Assembly (NCBI GenBank): GCA_947447005.1 | Contig: CANFHO010000012.1 | Coordinates: 1 to 41,707 of the forward strand | Source of the DNA: Chitinophagaceae bacterium | Lineage (GTDB): Bacteria > Bacteroidota > Bacteroidia > Chitinophagales > Chitinophagaceae | Direction of reading: 5' to 3' | DNA length: 41,707 bases | In this document: one piece after another, positions 36,023 through 41,707 of the stretch | Numbering within the stretch: the first letter of the stretch is position 1 | Layout: each line of letters begins with the position of its first letter | Notes under the pieces: generated by a model | The model's database searches: none | Told to the model about the DNA's origin: nothing | What the model saw: only the letters and a program-made list of their open reading frames with translations | Position numbers and translations under genes: made by a program

Positions 36023-37329
36023 TAAAATTTCTTCCTCGCAATCATACTCTCATTCCTTCCCTTCTCGTTTGTAATGCTTTGAATGGTCCACATGTCTAGA
36101 AGATTATCTCCATCGATCATGCTGCCGCTGTAATCACCCCAAGATTGTCCTTCTGTACATCCTTTCCCTTCACCCATGCGAAAGATTTCTCTGGTGGTAC
36201 CTTTTTTGTCTTTTGCATATCTGTAGGTAAAACGCGGACTGATGAACATATTTTGATTCACTTCCTGAAATCCGATGAGCACATCCTTACGTTTATTGAC
36301 AGCAATTGTTGTTTGAATATAGTTGGTGGTATCGCTGCTGATCAATCCTTTTTGGATGATCTTACCATCTTTGGCACGAATCTGCAACCATTGAACTGCT
36401 GACCTTCCCTTGCATTCAACTGCCTGGGAAATCCAGATGCAACCACTTTGAAATACCAGATTCTTCGGATTTCTGTCGCCACTCGAAACCTTTTGTGCTG
36501 TACCTTTTTGTGGAGAAGCAGGAGGATAATCGAAGTAGGTAAGTCCGTGCATGCCAGTGTAAACCACTTCAGCATAAGGTGATCCATCTGCATTTTCACG
36601 TACCCTTCTGATCGTATAGGTACTGTCTTCAAAATCAAAGAAATACAAATCGTCTATGGCATCCTGTGTAAAGATGGGGTGACCTAAACTTCCTTTGAAA
36701 TGATATACAGATGCAGGTTTGCCACTTTTTGCTTGAGAAGTTTTCATAATGAAGGTATTCTCCTCTCCACCGGGGTAGGAGTATCCAATCCATTTTCTGC
36801 TGTACCCAATTCCACCACCATCTACTTCTTTGGTTCTGGAAACAGGATAAATATTCCATGCACCGGTTGGGTTGCTGGTTTCTGAAACTGCAACGTTTAC
36901 AGGTTTTGTTTTTTCCTTGTCATAATACCACCACATATCAAACAAAAAGACTTGATTATGAATATCAAATGCAAGCTTCGGATCAATGCCATTGTTGAAA
37001 CATTTTTGCGAAACACCCATCACATATTCACCCTGCTTGTTGTAGATCATGAGTCCACTATTGGAACCCTCCATCACGAAACCGCCACCCACAGCTACTT
37101 GTGGGTCTACCTGCCTATTGCCATCTGTTGATGCTTTGAAGAGCAATACCCCATCCACAGTTTGTGGGTCGCCACCAAATTTTCGAGGCGGACAAGTATT
37201 TCCATTGTTCAGATCGGTCTTGTGTATGGGGTTAACGATCTCTGTGTTAGATGGAAGTATTCTTTCTTGTGCAAAAGTTGAAGTACAAAAAAGCAAGAAA
37301 GCATGAATAAGCAGATTACGTATGGTCAT
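36022..37329 (-). CDS. Secreted protein of unknown function, likely beta-propeller
   Basis: The ORF track starts at 37434, overlapping the PhoD gene by about 75 nt; the ATG at 37329 opens a signal peptide (MTIRNLLIHAFLLFCTSTFAQ) and gives 435 residues with a 28-nt gap, so I choose it. Repeated strand-rich segments such as DPQVAVGGGFVMEGSNSGLMIYNKQGE, DPKLAFDIHNQVFLFDMWWY and SAVQWLQIRAKDGKI look like propeller blades. I recognise no catalytic motif and no family. It follows the exported alkaline phosphatase D gene in the same direction and may be co-transcribed. There is no T9SS domain. Confidence 0.75.
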   Translation of the reverse strand: MTIRNLLIHAFLLFCTSTFAQERILPSNTEIVNPIHKTDLNNGNTCPPRKFGGDPQTVDGVLLFKASTDGNRQVDPQVAVGGGFVMEGSNSGLMIYNKQGEYVMGVSQKCFNNGIDPKLAFDIHNQVFLFDMWWYYDKEKTKPVNVAVSETSNPTGAWNIYPVSRTKEVDGGGIGYSRKWIGYSYPGGEENTFIMKTSQAKSGKPASVYHFKGSLGHPIFTQDAIDDLYFFDFEDSTYTIRRVRENADGSPYAEVVYTGMHGLTYFDYPPASPQKGTAQKVSSGDRNPKNLVFQSGCIWISQAVECKGRSAVQWLQIRAKDGKIIQKGLISSDTTNYIQTTIAVNKRKDVLIGFQEVNQNMFISPRFTYRYAKDKKGTTREIFRMGEGKGCTEGQSWGDYSGSMIDGDNLLDMWTIQSITNEKGRNESMIARKKF

Positions 37330-37357
37330 GAAATTAAAAATTTTAAAATTGAAATGA

Positions 37358-38863
37358 TTAGCTGAAATTCTTTTCAAATAATACTTTTCCATCAACACTA
37401 TAGTGTGAGAAGTGAATGGAAGGGTTGTTCTCATGATAGGCTAATTCAACTTGTAAGAAACCACCAACAATATTCAGGTATTGGTGTTCAGGGTAAATAT
37501 CTTCTTTTTTCCATCCACCTGCATGTTCATCGCTGGCAGGACCACAACTGAATTCATAGGTTCCTGTTTTTTTGTGTTGTGAAACATATTGCCAATGCCT
37601 GTCTCCACAAATCACAAATGTGTTCGGGTTGCCACCGATCAGATTTCTGATCATATCCCCTTCAAAAGCAAAACTCTTGTTTGAATGATTGTCTTTTTTC
37701 TGTGGTCTGTCTGGACCAATGATAGGGGTTGCGCTGATCAAAATTTTATATTTGGCATCAGATGAGTTATATGTTTCCTTGAACCAATTCATTTGTTCTT
37801 TTCCCCAAATGGTTTTATCAGGACCATCAGGCAATTCAAAAGAAACCCGAGCTTCTCTTCCGTCTACCATCCAAATTTGTAAATCTTTGCCCCATCTAAA
37901 AGTTCTGTATGGCTTTTCACTGCTGGGAACTTGTTGTTTGAAAAGGGCCAAACCTTGATCAAAAGTGAAATCCCCCATGAACCTGGTTTTTGTATCCCTG
38001 CAACAATCATTCATCCAGGTGTCATGATCATCTTTCATGAAATAACAAGGAACAGTTTTGTAGAATTCAACATTGTTTGGCAGGCTCGACATTTTTTGCC
38101 AATTCCATCTTGCCAATGCCAGATTTTTTGAAACGCGGTCATGATAAATTACATCACCTGTATGCACCAGAAAGTTTGGCGATAAGTGCTGCATGTGCTT
38201 GAAAATCTTGAAGCCTCCTTCGTTTGGTGCATCCTGGTCGTTGTATTCATGACATGTGGTAACCATGAATTTTACAGGCAGACTAGATTTTTCAGTAGGT
38301 GCGGTTTTAAATGTTCCTTCAATATGATTGATGATGTTGTTTCCTGATTTTCCTTCAACACGAACAAGATATTGTTCATTCGGATCCAAGTGGGTAAGTT
38401 TGAATTGACCACAATAATCTGTTTGGTCATCCACTTTTTGCCAATCACTCATCATCCAGTTTTTCGCATTTTTCTTTTTGTGTGAAATACGCATCTCTCC
38501 TGCAATACCCGGAACGGCGCCATCCAGGGTTTCAACCGAATGTCCTGCTGGCAGATTTACTTTCACTTTTTTATCTGGTCTATCTTCTTTGTATTTCGAT
38601 TTGAAATATGCTTCATCGTGCCACTCATTATTTTTTTCATCGAGGTAAACATTTTCAGGAAGAATTTTTCTGTCGGGTGTTCTGACAGGGTCTTTTGTAA
38701 GTCTTGCCCACACAATTGCAGCATTTGAAGACAGTTCACCGATTTTAATACCAGTGGTAAAGTAGGGTCCATTCAAGTTAGGTTGAGCATGTAGATTTTT
38801 TACCAATGGAACCGTACTGATAGCTGCAATGGCACTGTGTTTGATAAAACGTCTTCTTTTCAT
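37358..38863 (-). CDS. PhoD-like alkaline phosphatase D family protein, Tat-exported
   Basis: A 501-residue protein. The N-terminus KRRRFIKHSAIAAISTVPL carries a Tat-type twin-arginine signal, as usual for PhoD enzymes that are exported with metals bound. An N-terminal fibronectin-like domain (LSSNAAIVWARLT) precedes the metallophosphatase domain with LVHTGDVIYHD, YFMKDDHDTWMND and FVICGDRHWQYVS, which supply the metal-binding Asp, Asn and His residues. It would hydrolyse phosphomono- or diesters in the periplasm. No Pho-box can be recognised. The following unknown secreted gene is probably in the same transcript. Confidence 0.9.
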   Translation of the reverse strand: MKRRRFIKHSAIAAISTVPLVKNLHAQPNLNGPYFTTGIKIGELSSNAAIVWARLTKDPVRTPDRKILPENVYLDEKNNEWHDEAYFKSKYKEDRPDKKVKVNLPAGHSVETLDGAVPGIAGEMRISHKKKNAKNWMMSDWQKVDDQTDYCGQFKLTHLDPNEQYLVRVEGKSGNNIINHIEGTFKTAPTEKSSLPVKFMVTTCHEYNDQDAPNEGGFKIFKHMQHLSPNFLVHTGDVIYHDRVSKNLALARWNWQKMSSLPNNVEFYKTVPCYFMKDDHDTWMNDCCRDTKTRFMGDFTFDQGLALFKQQVPSSEKPYRTFRWGKDLQIWMVDGREARVSFELPDGPDKTIWGKEQMNWFKETYNSSDAKYKILISATPIIGPDRPQKKDNHSNKSFAFEGDMIRNLIGGNPNTFVICGDRHWQYVSQHKKTGTYEFSCGPASDEHAGGWKKEDIYPEHQYLNIVGGFLQVELAYHENNPSIHFSHYSVDGKVLFEKNFS

Positions 38864-38983
38864 GAAAATTCTATTGATTGTTTAAATATAGTACGATAAA
38901 AAGTATTGAAGTGAAATTATTCAAAGTGATGAATGTTACTATATGCAGATACGAAAGTCATTCTTATGTTTTGGGAGCGCTTT

Positions 38984-38991
38984 TACATTTG
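38984..38991 (+). promoter_or_regulatory. Candidate -7 box TACATTTG for the outer-membrane barrel gene
   Basis: TACATTTG fits TAnnTTTG, 33 nt before the ATG at 39024. Its position supports that start over the upstream one in the ORF track, since the box would lie within the longer reading frame. Confidence 0.42.
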
Positions 38992-39023
38992 CATGCTTTT
39001 ATTATTCACCTAAAAAAAATATA

Positions 39024-39575
39024 ATGAAAAAAACAATCATTGCTTTAAGCATGCTTTTTATTTGTGGATCTGCGTTTGCGCAAATTGAGAAAGCCAGTTG
39101 GCTTGTTGGTGGAAATGTAGATTATCAATCAAGCAAGGTGGCTTCTATAACAACAAGTTCATTTTCCTTTTCTCCGAATATTGGATACTTTTTGGCCGAC
39201 AAACTTGCAGGTGGTGTAAGGGCACAATTTCTGAGTTCAAAAGTAAGTGGAGAGGATGCCATTACACACAATAATATCGGGCCTTTTCTTCGTTATTATT
39301 TTCTGCAAAAAAGTGGAAAGACCAATATTTTTCTTGATGGTAATTTTTCATTTGGTTCAACAAGTATATTAGGCACATCAGTTAGCCATACGAGCTATGG
39401 ATTCAATGCTGGTCCTGCATTTTTTCTGAACAAACATACCGCCTTGGAGATAACCATAGGCTATGATGCTTTGAAGGCAGAAACAGATGATGTATGGACA
39501 AATGCAATCAAGATGGGAGTAGGATTTCAAATTCATTTGGGATCAAGCACACCAGCGCCAGTAACTCCAAAATAG
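39024..39575 (+). CDS. Outer-membrane beta-barrel protein
   Basis: The ORF track starts at 38943, but the ATG at 39024 gives a standard signal peptide (MKKTIIALSMLFICGSAFAQ) and follows a promoter-like box. The 183-residue product is a single small barrel of alternating amphipathic strands (WLVGGNVDYQSS, SFSFSPNIGYFLADKLAGGVRAQF, FLRYYFLQKSGKTNIFLDGNFSFGS, YGFNAGPAFFLNKHTALEITIGYDAL, KMGVGFQIHLGSS). It matches the OMP beta-barrel domain common in Bacteroidota. Its role (porin-like or structural) is unknown. The YXWGXW lipoprotein gene follows after 13 nt. Confidence 0.85.
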   Translation: MKKTIIALSMLFICGSAFAQIEKASWLVGGNVDYQSSKVASITTSSFSFSPNIGYFLADKLAGGVRAQFLSSKVSGEDAITHNNIGPFLRYYFLQKSGKTNIFLDGNFSFGSTSILGTSVSHTSYGFNAGPAFFLNKHTALEITIGYDALKAETDDVWTNAIKMGVGFQIHLGSSTPAPVTPK

Positions 39576-39588
39576 AAAATGAATTCAT

Positions 39589-39873
39589 ATGATTCGTACC
39601 CTATTGATTTTACTTTTATTTTGTTTGATTTCATCATGTGAAATGGAGCCTCGTTTTGTAATTGGAACCACGCTCACAGCTCCTTTGGGCTATCATGACA
39701 GATCGCCAGGAGAAGGTTATATCTGGATTCAGGGTGATTGGTTTTGGAATGGGGGAAGATATGCCTGGCGGGATGGATATTGGTCGCGGCCCGAACATGG
39801 ATATAACTTTTATCCGGGAACCTGGCAAAGACATAAAGGTGGGTGGTATTGGCGACAAGGAAGATGGAAGTAG
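39589..39873 (+). CDS. YXWGXW-repeat lipoprotein
   Basis: A 94-residue protein with a lipoprotein signal (LLFCLISSCEMEP; lipobox ISSC, Cys17). After it come four short aromatic repeats: YIWIQGDWFW, YAWRDGYW, YNFYPGTWQ and WYWRQGRW, the YXWGXW pattern. The function of this family is unknown; the repeats probably form a small stacked sheet in the periplasm or on the membrane surface. It lies 13 nt after the barrel gene in the same direction, so they are probably co-transcribed. The downstream inverted repeat separates it from the convergent BON gene. Confidence 0.85.
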   Translation: MIRTLLILLLFCLISSCEMEPRFVIGTTLTAPLGYHDRSPGEGYIWIQGDWFWNGGRYAWRDGYWSRPEHGYNFYPGTWQRHKGGWYWRQGRWK

Positions 39874-39885
39874 ATCGGGTAGGTT

Positions 39886-39966
39886 TTAGGTGATGCTATT
39901 ATTTGTTGTAGGTTCTATGTTCTAGGTTAAATTGAATCAAAATAACCTTTTACATAGAACCTACAG
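39886..39966. repeat. Inverted tandem-word repeat (TAGGTTC heptamers)
   Basis: TAGGTTC, TATGTTC and TAGGTTA follow one another with period 7. GTAGGTTCTATGT (39908-39920) and ACATAGAACCTAC (39952-39964) are a perfect 13-bp inverted pair, with a nested AGGTTA/TAACCT pair inside. The element lies between the convergent YXWGXW and BON genes and can form a long hairpin usable as a bidirectional terminator. Confidence 0.85.
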
Positions 39967-39976
39967 CATATCACTA

Positions 39977-40651
39977 TTAAGCTGTTTCATACATTTCCTG
40001 GTATACAATATCCAATTTGTTTTCAACCTGATTTACTCCTGGAGCAGCCCAAGCTGTATATTCAGCTTCTTCTTTTTCTGCGAATGATTGAACATGTCCT
40101 TTCAGGATGATTTTATCACCAAGTGCTTCTACATGGATATTATCAGCATCATGTCCTGCAGTTCGAACAAAGCTCTCTTTGATTTTTTGTTTAACATCGA
40201 TGCTGGCAGGTTTTTGTTTCACCAGGATTAGGTTATTTACGCTTCTGACTCCTGTGAGATTTTCAAGTGCATGTTTGGTTGCAATACGCTGATAACCCCA
40301 TTCAACTGTGCCTTCCAGAGTGATGATGCCATTTTCAACTTTTACCATGATTTTGTCTTCTGGTACGGAGCTATCCCATTTTAAGGTGTTGATACATGCT
40401 TCTGCAATTTCAGAATCTGTTCTGCTGTTGACAGGTGAAATACCTACTTGAAGATCGAGTGCCACTGCTTTCACTCCATAGACACCTTTGGCTATTTTTT
40501 CTGCAGCCAGTTTTTTTGGGTAAGTGTCTACAATTCCTGATAATGTAACAACTCCATGTTTCACTGAAACACCGATTTCGGAGGCGTTCAATTGTGGTTC
40601 CCATTTAAGTTGTGTTTGTACGTCTGTTTGAATCTGTGCATCATTTTTCAT
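39977..40651 (-). CDS. Triple BON-domain protein
   Basis: A 224-residue protein with three BON domains in a row, at about residues 3-70, 76-143 and 150-220. Each has the phospholipid-binding BON pattern: VKHGVVTLSGIVDTYPKKLAAEKIAKGVYGVKAV, VENGIITLEGTVEWGYQRIATKHALENLTGVRSV, and ALGDKIILKGHVQSFAEKEEAEYTAWAAPGVNQV. There is no signal peptide or membrane helix, unlike OsmY. BON proteins are linked to osmotic or envelope stress. A GC-rich terminator lies upstream, so it has its own promoter in 40652-40690 (not identified). Confidence 0.9.
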   Translation of the reverse strand: MKNDAQIQTDVQTQLKWEPQLNASEIGVSVKHGVVTLSGIVDTYPKKLAAEKIAKGVYGVKAVALDLQVGISPVNSRTDSEIAEACINTLKWDSSVPEDKIMVKVENGIITLEGTVEWGYQRIATKHALENLTGVRSVNNLILVKQKPASIDVKQKIKESFVRTAGHDADNIHVEALGDKIILKGHVQSFAEKEEAEYTAWAAPGVNQVENKLDIVYQEMYETA

Positions 40652-40692
40652 ATTGATGGTGTTTTTAATTGGTGACTATTTTATACAAACAA

Positions 40693-40714
40693 GGGCGGGC
40701 TTTGAGGCCCGCCC
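40693..40714. terminator. GC-rich terminator-like hairpin
   Basis: GGGCGGGC and GCCCGCCC form a perfect 8-bp stem with a 6-nt loop. T-rich sequence follows on the plus strand (TATATTTTTG) and, less cleanly, on the minus strand (TTGTTTGT). No annotated gene ends here; see the candidate small transcript at 40720-40945. Confidence 0.7.
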
Positions 40715-40719
40715 TATAT

Positions 40720-40945
40720 TTTTGACTTTGCTGGGCTCCAGGGTTTTTGCCTCCTGAAGTCCGGCATCATCTATATTCAACAAAAGAAGTCTGAAACAAC
40801 AAATGGCTTCTATTCCAAATTTTCAGATGAACAGTTTAAGATGCTTTACCACCTGTATGTCTGATCTCTTATTGTTCCTACTGTCGCTTGCTGAACAATG
40901 TAAAAATAGCATCTATGTATACCGCATTCAAATGACTTCAAACAT
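40720..40945 (-). other. Candidate small transcript or short ORF of unknown type
   Basis: About 225 nt without a gene, ending on the minus strand at the GC-rich terminator. A minus-strand hairpin (CTTCAGG with CCTGGAG, about 7 bp) is visible at about 40730-40757, and an 18-codon ORF (MMPDFRRQKPWSPAKSKI) overlaps it. A CATGTTTG box, one base off TAnnTTTG, lies at 40939-40946. It might be a small RNA, a tiny peptide gene or nothing. Confidence 0.25.
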
Positions 40946-40968
40946 GAGGTAAAATGACTTATGCATAT

Positions 40969-41050
40969 AGTTACAAGTGACGAGTAACAGGTTACCAGTA
41001 AACAGCCCAAATCAAATTACCTGTTACTTGTAACTCGTTACTTGTTACTC
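40969..41050. repeat. Inverted tandem-word repeat (AGTAACA heptamers)
   Basis: The left arm has AGTTACA, AGTGACG, AGTAACA and GGTTACC with period 7; the right arm (41017-41049) reads TTACCTGTTACTTGTAACTC and on, the reverse complement of the same words. The arms are separated by about 12 nt. It lies just downstream of the minus-strand gene ending at 41075 and could terminate its transcript. Confidence 0.85.
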
Positions 41051-41074
41051 AGTATTAAGCATTTACCCAAAAAT

Positions 41075-41707
41075 TTATTTATGTTCCTTCTCCAAATACT
41101 CCACCAAATCCTCACCGCTTTTTTTAGCAGTGTACATGAACTTGACTGTATTGGAGAGGAGGGTTGCCCTGCGCATGATGACAGGAGCCAATTCCTTGAC
41201 ACATTTTTTCAATTCAGCACCTTGCAAAATGACCTTGGCATTGAATCTGTTGTCTTTCAATAAATCGAGTTGTGGTTTGGTATCTATCGTTTCCAACTGC
41301 TTTGCAGAACTATCAAATCTTAGATCCCATAAAATACCCGTTCGAAAAGACATGTATCGTCTGTTGGATTCACTGATGGGCATCCAGTTGATAAGCATAT
41401 TGTTAAACTCCGTTTTTACATAATCGCTTTCCTGCGATGTGCTTCTGGCCTCCGCTGCAAGGCAATCATTGCTATAGGCAAGAATCTTATCCAACAATAC
41501 CTCATCTTTAATATATCGCAATGATCCACTGCTTTTCATTTGTTCATATGTATCGTTCTTACTCAAGAATCTGTAAATGTTCGGATGCAGAAAACCATAA
41601 AGAGAATCAAGATCAACATGATCTGAAGTGACAAGGTAGACGTAACCCAAATCTAGATCATGGATAAGCGACTTGTCACGCAGCGTAACAGAATCAATAA
41701 AATGAAC
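41075..41707 (-). CDS. Hypothetical protein, 3' part (gene continues beyond the window)
   Basis: The ORF track begins at a TTG at 41650, but the frame stays open to the last base of the window (adding ...HFIDSVTLRDKSLIHDLDL), so the true start lies outside. The visible 210 residues are soluble and helical, with TYEQMKSSGSLRYIKDEVLLDKILAYSNDC and a C-terminal segment ending EDLVEYLEKEHK. The KSSGSLRYI/DKILAY stretch resembles the C-terminal part of DUF6090-type Bacteroidota membrane proteins, but I am not certain. Function unknown. Confidence 0.7.
   Translation of the reverse strand, partial: VHFIDSVTLRDKSLIHDLDLGYVYLVTSDHVDLDSLYGFLHPNIYRFLSKNDTYEQMKSSGSLRYIKDEVLLDKILAYSNDCLAAEARSTSQESDYVKTEFNNMLINWMPISESNRRYMSFRTGILWDLRFDSSAKQLETIDTKPQLDLLKDNRFNAKVILQGAELKKCVKELAPVIMRRATLLSNTVKFMYTAKKSGEDLVEYLEKEHK

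Noticed and set aside
35782-36099. 105-aa plus-strand ORF across the inverted repeat
   Set aside because: Begins inside the SET gene and reads through tandem words; it has no protein character.
40720-40760. Small SRP RNA
   Set aside because: A GGAC...AGGAGGCA stretch recalled the SRP loop, but the conserved GGAA-type apical motif and stem arrangement are not there.

Overview
The window is a low-GC (roughly 38-40% by eye) chromosomal segment of a Bacteroidota bacterium, most probably family Chitinophagaceae (inference). The signs are C-terminal type IX secretion (T9SS) sorting domains on two large secreted proteins, an outer-membrane-barrel receptor of the Bacteroidota type, domain families largely confined to this phylum (DUF4907, DUF6526, DUF5009), weak or absent Shine-Dalgarno sites, and several TAnnTTTG promoter -7 boxes. 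I see no rRNA, tRNA, CRISPR array, insertion sequence or phage gene.

Layout. 1-787: 5' end of a GH2 glycosidase gene (minus). 1.1-6.1 kb: SYLF lipid-binding protein, Rpn/PD-(D/E)XK nuclease-like protein with a repetitive tail, Kup potassium transporter, GH10 xylanase. 6.5-11.9 kb: a translationally coupled DUF4907 plus six-blade kelch T9SS pair, then a T9SS reprolysin-like metalloprotease, separated by a bidirectional terminator. 12.1-13.2 kb: a LuxR-type regulator with a degenerate receiver, and a DoxX protein. 13.2-15.8 kb: an mlaE-mlaF-mlaD lipid ABC transporter operon. 15.9-20.1 kb: a barrel-like gene broken by an in-frame stop, DUF6526, an exported methyltransferase with a small upstream ORF, a DUF3445 haem-dependent N-demethylase-like protein and a DUF5009 membrane acyltransferase-like protein. 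20.3-23.4 kb: O-acetylhomoserine sulfhydrylase with a structured leader, a secreted dienelactone hydrolase and an unknown secreted protein. 23.5-27.4 kb: a sugar-acid locus with a Tat-exported Gfo/Idh/MocA oxidoreductase, a glucarate-dehydratase-like enolase and a cytoplasmic Gfo/Idh/MocA oxidoreductase. 27.4-29.7 kb: a kaiC-kaiB operon with a third, unrecognised single-membrane-segment protein. 30.0-32.4 kb: a TonB-type outer-membrane receptor. 32.7-35.9 kb: a tight operon of penicillin acylase, zinc-site-less sirtuin and SET-domain methyltransferase. 36.0-38.9 kb: a PhoD phosphatase and an unknown secreted protein. 39.0-41.7 kb: outer-membrane barrel, YXWGXW lipoprotein, triple-BON protein, and the 3' part of an unrecognised gene running off the window.

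The most unusual DNA-level signal is a set of six intergenic tracts made of short tandem words of 7-9 nt. The word differs at each locus (GAGAAGA, AAGGCAC, AGTAACA, TAGGTTC and others), and in three of them a second copy is inverted, giving long hairpins. They resemble the short tandemly repeated repetitive (STRR) heptamers of cyanobacteria in architecture but not in sequence. The most interesting protein-level systems are the KaiC-KaiB-membrane-protein operon and the sirtuin-SET lysine-modification pair. All functional calls come from reading the translations by eye; no database search was run.
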